A stretch of DNA of 64,000 nt, from assembly GCF_009650095.1 (NCBI RefSeq), contig NZ_CP045915.1, positions 3,720,001-3,784,000 on the forward strand. The letters are read 5' to 3'. Shown here piece by piece: positions 18,986 through 28,886 of this stretch. The notes below the pieces were generated by a model. It did not search any database. It saw nothing but the letters and a program-made list of their open reading frames with translations, and was not told the DNA's origin. Source of the DNA: Gracilibacillus salitolerans (lineage in GTDB: Bacteria; Bacillota; Bacilli; Bacillales; Amphibacillaceae). The first letter of the stretch is position 1. Every line of letters starts with the position of its first letter. Position numbers and translations under genes: made by a program.

Positions 18986-19547
18986 GTGGCTGGTTATGCT
19001 AAACCTATTTTTCTTAGGTAATCTATACTCATTTGGACACTTTTTAATGGATGTGGTGAGACATCCTGTTCAACAGAAGGAGAAGCTTAAAATAGCAGCA
19101 GTAAGTTTTAAATGCAGTTAGTGGAGATAAGATGAGATATTCCATGTTTTTTTAAAGTGAGACTCCTTCAGTGGGAGCCTTACGGACGATTAGCACCGTG
19201 ACAAAAAGATAATCTAAGAAAAACCGGGGAAATTGAGCTGATCCCCGCCTGATCCGTTTCATCCTTACACATAAGATGGATTATACGAAATAACTATTAT
19301 CTTAGTTGTAATTTTGAAATCTTCAGTGTGCGAAACTGACGCAGTGGCCAGTCGGAGTGATATAAATGCTCACATGCATTTCAAATAATCACATCACTTA
19401 TGTCGCATATGTCTCAGTCAAGTTGATGCTTGTTAGAAGACATTTTCCTTTATCAAAGCGAAAATTTCACAGATTTAATAAACGGGATATCACCGATTTT
19501 TTCGTGATACCCCTACTTCATTTCTATCTATGGTTACTTAATCAATC
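18986..19547. other. 562-base intergenic region, no gene supported
   Basis: The region contains a short copy of the structured element (19154-19206), a GGGGA/TCCCC hairpin near 19223-19246 and a possible remnant of the same family near 19330-19365 (CGAAACTG, GTGATATAAA). GGGATATCAC (19484-19493) pairs with GTGATACCCC (19504-19513) and could serve as a weak end for the PHP gene on the minus strand. The one long plus-strand frame here has no ribosome binding site. Confidence 0.6.
19154..19206 (+). repeat. Structured interspersed element, short copy 3
   Basis: AAAGTGAGACTCCTTCAGTG is followed directly by the tail hairpin TTACGGACGATTAGCACCGT and GACAAAAA. Relative to copy 1 the whole middle hairpin domain is missing, while the two ends are better preserved than in copy 2. 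Confidence 0.6.
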
Positions 19548-20324
19548 TTAAAGTGATACTGTGTCAACTTCCTGCAAATATTTCTTCATATATTTTTTTA
19601 CTAATGTTGCGGATTTTACTTTGAGTGGTAATTGATCCGAAATCTTCATCCGGTACTTCTTCTGTAAAATAGCTTGTTTTAGCTCATCACTGTTCCGACA
19701 GTCATGGTCAAACTCATTAACGATACTGCCGTATTGTAAAAATTGATGCGTATCACTTCCGCCTACAACCGGTAAGCCGATTTCATCCGCTAATGCAAGC
19801 AATTCCTGCTGACAAGCTTTCACTCCCTTTGCATATAAATCTTTACCATTCAAATCAAGTGCGTCCAACCTTTTTAACTGCGCTTTCGAAACATTTTGCG
19901 CTAATGGGGTACTGTCACGATAAGGATGTGCACCAATTGTTAATACGTTATACTGATCAGCAAGATCCATCAACAGGTCAAATGGAATAAAATGTTCTTC
20001 TTCCAGATGGGCTGATAATTGCTCTCGAATGGAACACACTTTCTTTCGATCACCAATTAACAAAATATGTCCCACTTCTTGAACATCCACTTCAACTCCT
20101 GGGAATAACTTCACCCCATCGACATCATAATAACCATCTATATACCTATAATGCTCATCTAAAAATGTATAAATATCAAAGAACCGAATGGTATTAAAAT
20201 GCTCAGTAAGTGCTAAAGCTGTTAAACCATTTTGTTTCGCCTCGCCCATCATCTCACGGAGATAGTCGGGCATAAAACTAGATTTTTTTGAAATCTTTAC
20301 ATGACTGTGAAAATCAATAATCAT
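19548..20324 (-). CDS. PHP-domain phosphoesterase in an ECF transporter operon
   Basis: A 258-residue PHP-fold metal hydrolase. Metal-binding motifs appear in order: HSH at the start, LTEHFNT, GVEVDV, GAHPYRD and GGSDTH. The family covers histidinol phosphatases, 5'-3' nucleases and other phosphoesterases. The protein is cytoplasmic. It starts 12 bases after the ecfT stop and is the last gene of the ecfS-ecfA-ecfT run, so it probably processes something related to the imported compound. It is not a histidine-biosynthesis neighbour here, and its substrate is unknown. Confidence 0.82.
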   Translation of the reverse strand: MIIDFHSHVKISKKSSFMPDYLREMMGEAKQNGLTALALTEHFNTIRFFDIYTFLDEHYRYIDGYYDVDGVKLFPGVEVDVQEVGHILLIGDRKKVCSIREQLSAHLEEEHFIPFDLLMDLADQYNVLTIGAHPYRDSTPLAQNVSKAQLKRLDALDLNGKDLYAKGVKACQQELLALADEIGLPVVGGSDTHQFLQYGSIVNEFDHDCRNSDELKQAILQKKYRMKISDQLPLKVKSATLVKKYMKKYLQEVDTVSL

Positions 20325-20336
20325 CGAAACACCTTC

Positions 20337-21146
20337 CTATAACAATATAAATAATCCAATTACATAGATTCCTGAACCAATCAAGAATAAGTAATCCTGT
20401 CGTTTCATTTTTAACGATGCTAATTTCAATTTCTTTACTTCCAGGTGATTAAAACCGTACATACTTCCTTTTGTTTCTAATGCCTCTACTGTTGTTCGTG
20501 CTCTTTTAGCCGTTGACAACAATAATGGATAAAAAGAAAGCATGGCAATCTTGACAAAATAAATAATCGAACGAATATATAAGAAACCATGTTTTTCAGG
20601 AGCTTTCCCACGCAAACGAAACGACTGAAACACATGATGATATTCCTCTAACAATGTCGGTAACATACGGTATCCATAGGCAATACTGAAAGAAACCTGT
20701 CCTGGCACTTTAACTTTGAGTAAACCATCACTCAATTTATCTGGGTTCATGGAACAAAACACTGTAATACTTGCTAGAGAAATAGTCGATAATTTGACGG
20801 TTAAGACAAGCAACGGTAGCATCGTTGACCAATTACCGCCAAAAAACAAAGAAACAACTAGAAGGTATCCACCTTGTCCTAACAAGCCTAAACATAATAT
20901 AAAAATAATTAATGGACTTATTTTTGCCATATACGTGGTAACAATCATAAACAAACACATACCGATCAATACACGAATATCATGAATAAACCATGGTATG
21001 ATACCAAAGAACACGTACCATATAAATAATGTTCTCGGATCCAACTTTGCCAAGAAAGTATCCCCGTTACCATATGCCGTATTGAGCAATTCAATTTTCA
21101 CTTGTTCTACCGATAACTTATCGGCAAGTTTACGCGTATACTCCAT
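20337..21146 (-). CDS. ECF transporter transmembrane coupling subunit EcfT
   Basis: A 269-residue EcfT/CbiQ-family membrane protein. It has an N-terminal membrane bundle and the two coupling-helix signatures: FRLRGKAPEKHG (A-R-G type) and TTVEALETKGSMYG (an ARG variant reading ETKG). It transmits ATP hydrolysis to the substrate-binding S component. It overlaps the ATPase gene by 17 bases and precedes the PHP gene by 12. Dedicated rather than shared (group II) use is inferred, because all three ECF parts sit in one operon. Confidence 0.87.
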   Translation of the reverse strand: MEYTRKLADKLSVEQVKIELLNTAYGNGDTFLAKLDPRTLFIWYVFFGIIPWFIHDIRVLIGMCLFMIVTTYMAKISPLIIFILCLGLLGQGGYLLVVSLFFGGNWSTMLPLLVLTVKLSTISLASITVFCSMNPDKLSDGLLKVKVPGQVSFSIAYGYRMLPTLLEEYHHVFQSFRLRGKAPEKHGFLYIRSIIYFVKIAMLSFYPLLLSTAKRARTTVEALETKGSMYGFNHLEVKKLKLASLKMKRQDYLFLIGSGIYVIGLFILL

Positions 21147-22827
21147 TACCTACTTCCTCTCTTTGATAGCGCTCGGTAAATTCATCTACTGTATATGCTG
21201 GATCTAACCATCCTAGTGATTTTGTAAGGGTAAAAATTTGCGGTGGAACAAGTCCTGCTTTTTCCAATAATCGATAATTTTGAAATACAGAGGTACGATC
21301 CCCATCATGTATGATTCTTCCTTCATGCATGACAATAATCCGATTAGCAAATTCACAGGCTAACTGCATATCATGTGTAGCAATCACGACTGCTTTTAAC
21401 TGTTTTTTTAAACTGTCTAGCAATATGGTAATATGCTTTCTAGTAGCGATATCCAAATTAGCGGTAGGTTCATCTAGCAGCATGATCTCCGGATTCATTC
21501 CTACCCCAATTGCAAGCGATGCTCTCCGTTGCTGACCACCACTCAACAATCGACTGTCTCGATCCGCTAAATCCGTTAATTCAAATTGTTCTAGTAGAGC
21601 TTCCACTTTCGCTTGATAGTCTTTGATTTTACGAGACTTCATAAAAAAAGCTACATCTTTCTCGACGCAATCCTCAATAAACATTTGCTCAGGATTTTGA
21701 TGAATATAGGTTACTTTTTCCGCTAAATATTCGGGAGGCACTTCTTTTGTATTTTCTCCATCTACCAAAACTTCTCCAGACGTAGCTTTTACCAGCCCTG
21801 TCATTAAGCGCATAAAGGAAGATTTACCGGCACCATTGTTACCGACTAAAGCGATATAGTCCCCTTCATGAATCCTACAATCAACTTCATATAATACTTG
21901 TTTCTTTTCTCTTGCGATCGTTTTATAAGCAAAGTTAACACTTTCGAATGAAACAATGGCTTCCTTTTGCTTAACAAATGGGATATCTGTCACTTTTTTC
22001 GGTTCCGTATCAGAAAAGAGAGAAAGCGCTTCTTCCAACGTAATTGGCAGTCTTCCTTCTACTTCCAATTCACGTGCTGATTGTGTCACCTGTGGTGGGT
22101 AGATGTGGTGTGCAAGTAAGGTTTCCACCTGATTTAACGCTTCTGCAACTGGTAAGGAAAAATGGATAGTCCCTTTATCCATCAGTACCACTTTCTTCGC
22201 ATAGGAGGCCACAAATTCAGTGTGATGTTCAATAACGATAATCGTCTTGCCATACACTTGATTTAATTCAGTCAAAATATCATAAATATCTTTCGCATGA
22301 TGAGGATCCAGTTGTGCGACTGGTTCATCGATAATAATGATATCCGGATTTAAGGAAAGCACACTTGCCAGTGCTAATAGATGCTTTTGACCACCGCTTA
22401 GCTGCCAAATAAATGCGTCTTGTTGGTCTTCCAACCCAACTAAATTCAATGCACGCAGGCCTCTTTCGCGATAGTCGTGATGTCCGTAGTGCAGAGGGGC
22501 AAAACACGCATCCTCTAACACTTTCGGGCTGACAATCTGATTCTCAAAGTCCTGATAGACATACCCTACATGCTTGGATAAATCCGCCACTTTATAATCA
22601 GAAGTTTTATAACCATTAACTGTCACTTCACCGGAAAAATCGCCAACATAATAATGAGGTATCAATCCATTTAACAATTTACACATCGTTGACTTACCGC
22701 TACCATTGCCACCTAATATTGCAATAAAATCCCCTTTTTCAATGGATAGATTAATCGTATTTAATACGGGTTGTTCGGCACCTGGATATTGAAAGGTGAC
22801 GTTTTTTATTTCTATTTGAGATGTCAT
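21130..22827 (-). CDS. ECF transporter double ATPase (fused EcfA/EcfA')
   Basis: A 565-residue fusion of two ABC ATPases. The first has Walker A GGNGSGKST (near 40), signature LSGGQKHLL and Walker B IIIIDEP. The second has GNNGAGKSS (near 330), LSGGQQRRA and IMLLDEPTAN. Tandem ATPases of this kind occur in the YkoD group. The ATG overlaps the stop of the S-component gene as ATGA. Both sites look catalytically intact. Confidence 0.92.
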   Translation of the reverse strand: MTSQIEIKNVTFQYPGAEQPVLNTINLSIEKGDFIAILGGNGSGKSTMCKLLNGLIPHYYVGDFSGEVTVNGYKTSDYKVADLSKHVGYVYQDFENQIVSPKVLEDACFAPLHYGHHDYRERGLRALNLVGLEDQQDAFIWQLSGGQKHLLALASVLSLNPDIIIIDEPVAQLDPHHAKDIYDILTELNQVYGKTIIVIEHHTEFVASYAKKVVLMDKGTIHFSLPVAEALNQVETLLAHHIYPPQVTQSARELEVEGRLPITLEEALSLFSDTEPKKVTDIPFVKQKEAIVSFESVNFAYKTIAREKKQVLYEVDCRIHEGDYIALVGNNGAGKSSFMRLMTGLVKATSGEVLVDGENTKEVPPEYLAEKVTYIHQNPEQMFIEDCVEKDVAFFMKSRKIKDYQAKVEALLEQFELTDLADRDSRLLSGGQQRRASLAIGVGMNPEIMLLDEPTANLDIATRKHITILLDSLKKQLKAVVIATHDMQLACEFANRIIVMHEGRIIHDGDRTSVFQNYRLLEKAGLVPPQIFTLTKSLGWLDPAYTVDEFTERYQREEVGNGVYA

Positions 22828-23711
22828 GATGGTATCTTTTCCTTCTGTTGATCGGTATCATTCGTTTTCGATTTTTTCTTGATCATGAACGTAATTGTGA
22901 TTACAGCCACCAGTAAGGCAACCCCAAGACTTACCCAAATGAACCAATCACCGAACATTTCCAGGAAATCTACTTCCCATTCGACCAGATTAATGCCGGA
23001 TTCTGATAGAAATTCGAAGAAAAAGGCGACAGCCGCTAATAAAATACCTGTCACGATTAATCGTGGTCCAATGATTTCTCCTAATGAGTAGCGGTCATTA
23101 CGGTCTCGAGGCTTCATACCTAATAATGGTTCAATTTTCCCGTATAATCGTGGCACTAAATATAATGTTGGTAACAAAGCAAATAGGATACCTGAGAAGA
23201 AGACATCATTAAGAAAAGAGAAACCCTCAATGACTACAACACTTTCGACTAAACCTGGTACAGCTTCCAGCTCTTCCACACCGACCCAAACTTTTAGAAT
23301 ATCGACCATTGCACTAATCGCCTGGTGAATGATCACACCTAACATAGCAGCGGTTCCAACTTGCCATTTATTTTTTGGATCGCGAACAAATGTCCCTGCC
23401 ACATACATCGCTAATGAAAAGGCGATAAATTTCTCTAATTCCCCAAAACCGCCGAATTGCCCGAGCATAATTTCTCCGAAAATCACTTCCCCTAAGGATG
23501 CACCAATTGCAGCATACAATGGGTGAAACAAAATACATAATGTTAAAGGAATAAAGGCAAAATACTCGATCGAAAATTCTATTGGACCAAAGTATACGCT
23601 TGGTACCAATTCCGTAATCATATTCGACAGACCATACAATGACATGGACAAAATAAATACCATCATTTTCTGTGACTGTGTTAATGTATAACGTTTGTTA
23701 ACTGTAGTCAT
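22824..23711 (-). CDS. Putative ECF substrate-binding (S) component, unassigned substrate
   Basis: A 295-residue membrane protein with seven or so hydrophobic segments. FGPIEFSIEYFAFIPLTLCI and AAIGASLGEVIFGEI look like S-component helices. It is larger than the usual 170-200 residues because of an extra C-terminal region (about 205-295) that adds two membrane segments and a Lys/Asp/Glu tail. It does not match ThiT, RibU, BioY or YkoE at any motif I know. An AAGGAGG site precedes the ATG. It leads the operon and is divergent from an RpiR/SIS regulator, which hints at a phosphorylated sugar-like inducer. Confidence 0.75.
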   Translation of the reverse strand: MTTVNKRYTLTQSQKMMVFILSMSLYGLSNMITELVPSVYFGPIEFSIEYFAFIPLTLCILFHPLYAAIGASLGEVIFGEIMLGQFGGFGELEKFIAFSLAMYVAGTFVRDPKNKWQVGTAAMLGVIIHQAISAMVDILKVWVGVEELEAVPGLVESVVVIEGFSFLNDVFFSGILFALLPTLYLVPRLYGKIEPLLGMKPRDRNDRYSLGEIIGPRLIVTGILLAAVAFFFEFLSESGINLVEWEVDFLEMFGDWFIWVSLGVALLVAVITITFMIKKKSKTNDTDQQKEKIPS

Positions 23712-23735
23712 TTTTCTACCTCCTTTATTTGATTA

Positions 23736-23826
23736 CCTTCATTGTAAAGAAGGATTATTAATCTATTTTTTGAATGAGGTTAAGAGAGTGTAAATTTGTT
23801 AACTTTTATTTTCATCATGTAAATTT
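23736..23826. promoter_or_regulatory. Divergent control region ecfS / rpiR
   Basis: The 176-base gap holds an inverted repeat CCTTC-N8-GAAGG (23736-23753) and two direct TGTAAATTT repeats (23789-23797 and 23818-23826) 29 bases apart. They are candidate sites for the divergently encoded RpiR protein. No convincing -35/-10 pair stood out. Confidence 0.35.
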
Positions 23827-23887
23827 TTTATCATAATCCATTGTGATCCTGATTAATTTGCTAGAATACAAACAAAGGAGGGATAAA

Positions 23888-24709
23888 ATGCTGCCATTTT
23901 CCATTGAAAAAGAACAATTAACACCAAGCCAAATGAAAATAGCGAATTACATTTCTAAGCATCTCCAGCAAGTATTACTCTCTACAGAGACGGAAATAGC
24001 ACATGAGGTTGGAGTAAGTATTGCTACTGTTTCCCGCTTCTGGTCTATCATTGGCTATCAAAATTTAAAAGATTTCAAAAAACAGATGAAGAAGAAGTTA
24101 GAAGTATCTCCCGCCGGTAAGATCAAACGAGTACCAGCTCACCCATCTTATTATCTAACATTAGAAAAAAGCCTTTCACTTCTGCAAGAAACATTTGATA
24201 ATATGGATCAAACACGCTTTCAACAAGCACTCGACCTGCTCAATCGGGCGAAACATGTATACATATTTGCCAGTGGTCCATCAAAAGGACTAGGTGCATT
24301 ACTCGTTTATCGAATGAGACGCTTCGGGATATCGGTTCACTTAATAGAACATCATGGAAATGAACTGTTAGAAGAACTTATTCATTTCAAAAGCGAGGAT
24401 GTCATTATCGTATTTGCTTTTGGAAGGTTATTACCTGAGGCAAAAGTCATTTTGGACTACCAACGAGAAGTCCATTTTCAAACGATTATGATTACTGATC
24501 AACTAGTAGCAGATTTCACATCGCTATCCACTATTACTTTATTTGCTAGCAGAGGAGATGCTAACGAGTTCCATTCGATGGTGGCACCAACTATTTTAGT
24601 AGAAAACCTGATACTAGGTTTAAGTGTAAAAGAACATGATACAAACATTCAAAGGCTCGAACACTTATCAAAGTTAAGAAAAAAGTATGATAAAGAACTC
24701 CCTCGTTAG
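23888..24709 (+). CDS. RpiR/MurR-family regulator with SIS domain
   Basis: A 273-residue regulator with an N-terminal HTH_6 domain (EIAHEVGVSIATVSRFWSII) and a C-terminal SIS sugar-phosphate-binding domain (VYIFASGPSKGLGALLVYRM). The start is ATG 23888 behind GGAGGG at 23878-23883; an upstream in-frame GTG has no site. Members bind phosphosugars and repress or activate adjacent catabolic genes. The only adjacent unit is the divergent ECF-PHP operon, so that is the likely target. Confidence 0.87.
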   Translation: MLPFSIEKEQLTPSQMKIANYISKHLQQVLLSTETEIAHEVGVSIATVSRFWSIIGYQNLKDFKKQMKKKLEVSPAGKIKRVPAHPSYYLTLEKSLSLLQETFDNMDQTRFQQALDLLNRAKHVYIFASGPSKGLGALLVYRMRRFGISVHLIEHHGNELLEELIHFKSEDVIIVFAFGRLLPEAKVILDYQREVHFQTIMITDQLVADFTSLSTITLFASRGDANEFHSMVAPTILVENLILGLSVKEHDTNIQRLEHLSKLRKKYDKELPR

Positions 24710-24824
24710 TAATGTATAACTTTTTCCTTACTATTTCGCAAAAATACATTGAAGCTTTTTACCTATTTATTTATACTATTAATAACAGAAAAAATTACAT
24801 ACATAGGAAAAGGGGACTAAAGCA

Positions 24825-26300
24825 ATGGAAATTATTCAATCCATGAAACACAAGGATATCCAGCAGAAAAATACATTAATGTTTATAACATTAGCTATTA
24901 CTACGATCGTAGGACTTGGACTCTCTATACTTACCAACCAATCCTTAACAGCTATCATCTATGGTACCGAATTACTATCCGTAGTTATTCTCTATTTTAT
25001 TTTTCAAAAAATAGTAAAAAAACCTCATGTGTTGCCATATTTACTTGTTATTATCTTTTTCGCCTCCAACTTTCTTTTTATTGCATTGGATGGGGCAAGT
25101 CCCGCAATATTTTTAATTGTTATTTTCTTAAGTTTATTTTCAGCTATTCAAATGAATCGTAAAGTCTTTTATACAGGATTCATAATTGGACTAGCTGCAA
25201 TAGGTTATAACTATTATGCAATGGATAAGTCGAATGAAATAATGGTCCAGCTTTTTCGATATTCCTTACTTATTTATTTGTTAACCGCACTCGTTTTTCA
25301 CTTTATAATCAAAATGTCAAACAGCCAAATGACACAATTGGCAGATTTATTACAGGCTTCTGATCAAGACAGTCTAGAGAAAGCACGTAGAGGACATGTG
25401 GTCCAAGAATCGATTACAAACATTCTTAGCAAAATTTCACAAGTTAATGATAAATTGCAAGACAATGTAAAAACGCAAGATGACCTTAATGCTACCATTC
25501 ATGAGATTTCTCAAGCCAGTCAATTACAGTCAGAACAAATCTCTGATATTTCCAATGCCACCAATGATACACGCCAAAATATCGATGTCGTGGAACAGAC
25601 CTCTCAGCATCTGGATCAAGAAGCAGCACAAGCAAGCAAATTAACGTTGTCAGGCAAAGAAAAAATGGATACTTTAAACGAGAATAATCGTGTCCTAGAG
25701 CAAACGATTGGTGATTTGAGCAGAATCTTCGCTGAGTTAACCAATAAAATTAAAGAAACAAATGGTTTTGCCGCTAACATTAAAGAAATTACCGAACAAA
25801 CAAATTTACTTGCCTTGAATGCATCCATTGAAGCAGCACGTGCCGGTGAAGCTGGGAAGGGATTTGCAGTTGTAGCGGATGAGATAAGAAAACTCGCTGA
25901 CCTAACAGGAGAAACAACAGAAAAAATCACAGGGAATTTATCCGAATTAAATGAAACAAATGAATCCGCTGTTGCCCAAATGGATAGAAGTATGCAAAAT
26001 TTTGTAGATGGTATGGAAACATCTGAGGAAGTGACCGGCTACTTCGAAAGGCTGACTACAACGATGGGTACATTGAATGATGCTTTACAGAACTTTTCAC
26101 AATTAGCTAAGGAAGTACAGGAACAATCAAACGGTGTTGATGGGTCCACGAATGATTTAGCAGCTATTATCGAAGAAACCTCTGCCAGCTTAGAAGAAAT
26201 GAGTTCAACGATTACCACCTTAACAGAAAGCAATCAAGAGCTGGCTCAGTTATTAGATGAAACTGTCGAGGACTCTGAAACATTAAAGAAACAATTTTAG
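24825..26300 (+). CDS. Methyl-accepting chemotaxis protein with a compact multi-TM input module
   Basis: A 491-residue chemoreceptor. The first 175 residues hold about six closely spaced membrane helices with no sizeable extracellular loop. A coiled-coil signalling domain follows, with its tip at [26 protein letters not shown]. No HAMP domain is evident. Receptors built this way sense membrane-buried or intracellular cues such as energy state. An AAAGGGGA site precedes the ATG. No chemotaxis genes adjoin it. Confidence 0.88.
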   Translation: MEIIQSMKHKDIQQKNTLMFITLAITTIVGLGLSILTNQSLTAIIYGTELLSVVILYFIFQKIVKKPHVLPYLLVIIFFASNFLFIALDGASPAIFLIVIFLSLFSAIQMNRKVFYTGFIIGLAAIGYNYYAMDKSNEIMVQLFRYSLLIYLLTALVFHFIIKMSNSQMTQLADLLQASDQDSLEKARRGHVVQESITNILSKISQVNDKLQDNVKTQDDLNATIHEISQASQLQSEQISDISNATNDTRQNIDVVEQTSQHLDQEAAQASKLTLSGKEKMDTLNENNRVLEQTIGDLSRIFAELTNKIKETNGFAANIKEITEQTNLLALNASIEAARAGEAGKGFAVVADEIRKLADLTGETTEKITGNLSELNETNESAVAQMDRSMQNFVDGMETSEEVTGYFERLTTTMGTLNDALQNFSQLAKEVQEQSNGVDGSTNDLAAIIEETSASLEEMSSTITTLTESNQELAQLLDETVEDSETLKKQF

Positions 26301-26360
26301 AGATTTAGAGCAATGAAAAGTATTATTAATTCTTGAAACTTTATATGGGGTACATTAAAT

Positions 26361-26398
26361 GGATAGAGGGAGCAGAATAATTTATGCTCTACCTATCC
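26361..26398 (+). terminator. Terminator after the chemoreceptor gene
   Basis: GGATAGAGGGAGCA pairs, with internal mismatches, with TGCTCTACCTATCC and is followed by TTTTGTG. It lies between converging genes and overlaps the 3' end of paiB. Confidence 0.65.
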
Positions 26399-27006
26399 TT
26401 TTGTGTATTTGCCCTCATTAGGGAGGCAATTTGTTGCTCATCAGTATTTGAAAATTGTTCTAGTTGATTAATAACTAGCTCTTGTCGCTGTAAAGAATGG
26501 TTTTGACTTAACTTTGCTTTTCCTTCTATCTGATTGATTTTTATTTTGAAGCCTTGAACTCCTTTACTCATGCCGGTGAGAAACTTATCATCTACATTTT
26601 CTAATCTGTATGAACTGTCAGGAGTTTCATATTTCCATACCATTTCGTGCAAGGAATCCATTAACTCATTTTCATCCTCTAAAAGCTCTACTACTCCATA
26701 AACATGAACAGTCACATAATTCCATGTTGGTACTGCTTTTTTCGTCTCATACCAAGATGGGGAGATAAAACAATGAGGACCATGGAAAATAGCTAGAACG
26801 GTTTGATTTTTTATATCTCTCCATTGAGGATTTGGACGAGCAAAGTGTCCATATAAGTATGTATGCTCCTTGTTCAAAATTAACGGTAAATGAGTCGCAA
26901 AGGGCATTCCATTGCATTGAGAAAAAAGAGTCGCAAAACTATGTTCTTTCATAATGTTGTAAATCATTTTTTTATCTGTGATTTTAAAATGTGAAGGAAT
27001 ATACAT
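26389..27006 (-). CDS. paiB: PaiB-like FMN-binding protein
   Basis: A 205-residue protein of the PaiB family (FMN-binding split barrel), beginning [12 protein letters not shown]. The motifs [20 protein letters not shown] and [15 protein letters not shown] are typical. The ATG at 27006 is preferred to the GTG at 27021 because the AGGTGG site overlaps the latter. B. subtilis PaiB was described as a negative regulator of sporulation and protease genes, but its direct role may be FMN or heme related. It follows paiA. Confidence 0.88.
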   Translation of the reverse strand: MYIPSHFKITDKKMIYNIMKEHSFATLFSQCNGMPFATHLPLILNKEHTYLYGHFARPNPQWRDIKNQTVLAIFHGPHCFISPSWYETKKAVPTWNYVTVHVYGVVELLEDENELMDSLHEMVWKYETPDSSYRLENVDDKFLTGMSKGVQGFKIKINQIEGKAKLSQNHSLQRQELVINQLEQFSNTDEQQIASLMRANTQKDR

Positions 27007-27033
27007 AATATAATAATCCACCTTTCAAAAAAA

Positions 27034-27552
<519 letters not shown>

Positions 27553-27575
27553 TTACATGTCGCTCCTTTATATAA

Positions 27576-28028
27576 TCAATAATTTCTCTTGTTTCCTTTT
27601 TTTACAAATTCCCAGTCTTTTTCAATATTTTCCCTTACTCTTTGAAGATGATTGGAAATGGTTTCTACTTCTCTTTCGGAAAACCCCTCCAATGCAACCG
27701 TATTGGAATATTCATTTTCTCTTTTTATAAAAGGGTAAACATTTTTCCCTTTCTCTGTCGGGAAGAGTTTTTTTATTTTTTTGTTATATTTATCTTCTTT
27801 CTTTTCTATAAAGTCATTAATTTCAAGTTTTTTTATAGCACGAGCTGCTGTCGTACGATCTACTTTTATCATCTCAGCTAACTTTTCTTGAATAATTCCT
27901 GGGTTTTCACATATTCGCACAAGGTACAAATACTGCCCTTTTGTAAGGTTATATTCTTTAAATTCTATATTACTTATAGAATCTAATGCCCTAGCTATCA
28001 TTCCAATTTCACGAAGAATTTCTTTCAT
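27576..28028 (-). CDS. MarR-family regulator of the pai operon
   Basis: A 150-residue winged-helix protein with the MarR core (YNLTKGQYLYLVRICENPGI, VDRTTAARAIKKLE, KKLFPTEKG). ATG 28028 is chosen for its GAGGAG site; a TTG further upstream lacks one. It begins the marR-paiA-paiB run, and a near-palindromic pair of 18-base sites lies just upstream. Autorepression relieved by a polyamine or another small amine is a reasonable guess. Confidence 0.87.
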   Translation of the reverse strand: MKEILREIGMIARALDSISNIEFKEYNLTKGQYLYLVRICENPGIIQEKLAEMIKVDRTTAARAIKKLEINDFIEKKEDKYNKKIKKLFPTEKGKNVYPFIKRENEYSNTVALEGFSEREVETISNHLQRVRENIEKDWEFVKKGNKRNY

Positions 28029-28052
28029 AATTAACTCCTCAGTTCGTATTTT

Positions 28053-28117
28053 TTGTTGTAAATGCAATAAAAATGACCTGTATTAAATTTAACCTATTTT
28101 TGATGTATTTGCAACAA
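28053..28117. promoter_or_regulatory. Candidate MarR operator pair upstream of marR-paiAB
   Basis: TTGTTGTAAATGCAATAA (28053-28070) and TTGATGTATTTGCAACAA (28100-28117) are inverted copies matching at 14 of 18 positions. They flank a T/A-rich core that would hold the minus-strand promoter. The second copy also lies about 85 bases from the plus-strand response regulator gene. Confidence 0.5.
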
Positions 28118-28202
28118 AAATAGATGATCACTTCTCCTTTTTTATCTCTTACTGCTACCTTTTTCAAATTTGTGCTATATTTATTGCTAAGGAGAGGATT
28201 AC

Positions 28203-28886
28203 ATGACAAAGATTCTGATCGTGGAAGATGAAGAAAAGTTAGCTCGTGTATTGGAATTAGAATTAGGCTATGAAGACTATCAAACTACTATTGCTACAGA
28301 TGGACAGATGGCTTTCCAACTTCTACAGGAAAATCATTATGACCTTGTTTTATTAGATATCATGCTACCAGGAATGAGCGGACTTGAAATTCTCAGACGC
28401 TATCGAAGAGCAAATACAGCTACACCAATCCTTTTATTAACGGCTCGTGATGAAGTACATGATAAAGTTTCAGGCCTTGACTTAGGAGCAAATGATTATA
28501 TAACAAAACCATTTCAAATGGAGGAATTATTAGCCAGAGTCCGGGCACAACTACGTCAAGCAGAACCCGCTAATTTTCAGCAAGACCAACTGGTCCATCA
28601 TGATTTATACATTGATCTCCAGTCAAGAGATGTCACAAGAAACGGTGAAACAATTGAACTCACACCTCGCGAATATGATCTGCTTACCTTTTTATTACAA
28701 AACAAAAACCAAGTCTTCAGCCGTGATCAATTATTGGATAAAGTCTGGGGCTTTGATTATGCTGGGGATACCAATGTTGTTGATGTCTATATCCGCTATA
28801 TTCGCAATAAAATTGATAAACCCTACGAAAAGGTAACTATTCAAACCGTTCGTGGTGTAGGTTATACGATAAAGGATGTAAAATAA
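28203..28886 (+). CDS. OmpR/PhoB-family response regulator
   Basis: A 227-residue regulator with a receiver domain (phosphoacceptor Asp52 in LLDIMLPGMSG, Lys in DYITKPF) and a C-terminal winged helix (LTPREYDLL, VDVYIRYIRNKID, TVRGVGYTI). It overlaps the sensor kinase gene by one base. The AAGGAG site before the ATG is close to ideal. Its probable target is the downstream PepSY gene, where four evenly spaced hexamers are found. Confidence 0.93.
   Translation: MTKILIVEDEEKLARVLELELGYEDYQTTIATDGQMAFQLLQENHYDLVLLDIMLPGMSGLEILRRYRRANTATPILLLTARDEVHDKVSGLDLGANDYITKPFQMEELLARVRAQLRQAEPANFQQDQLVHHDLYIDLQSRDVTRNGETIELTPREYDLLTFLLQNKNQVFSRDQLLDKVWGFDYAGDTNVVDVYIRYIRNKIDKPYEKVTIQTVRGVGYTIKDVK

Noticed and set aside
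18986..19547. A decayed protein-coding gene in the 562-base gap
   Set aside because: No frame shows similarity to a known family and the codon pattern is not gene-like; repeat and hairpin sequence account for part of it.
19366..19551. 61-codon plus-strand frame in the gap before the PHP gene
   Set aside because: No ribosome binding site, not hydrophobic or domain-like, and the sequence overlaps decayed element and hairpin sequence.
23712..23842. TPP or other vitamin riboswitch before the ECF operon
   Set aside because: The leader is short and T/A-rich and lacks the conserved TPP, FMN or cobalamin core sequences.
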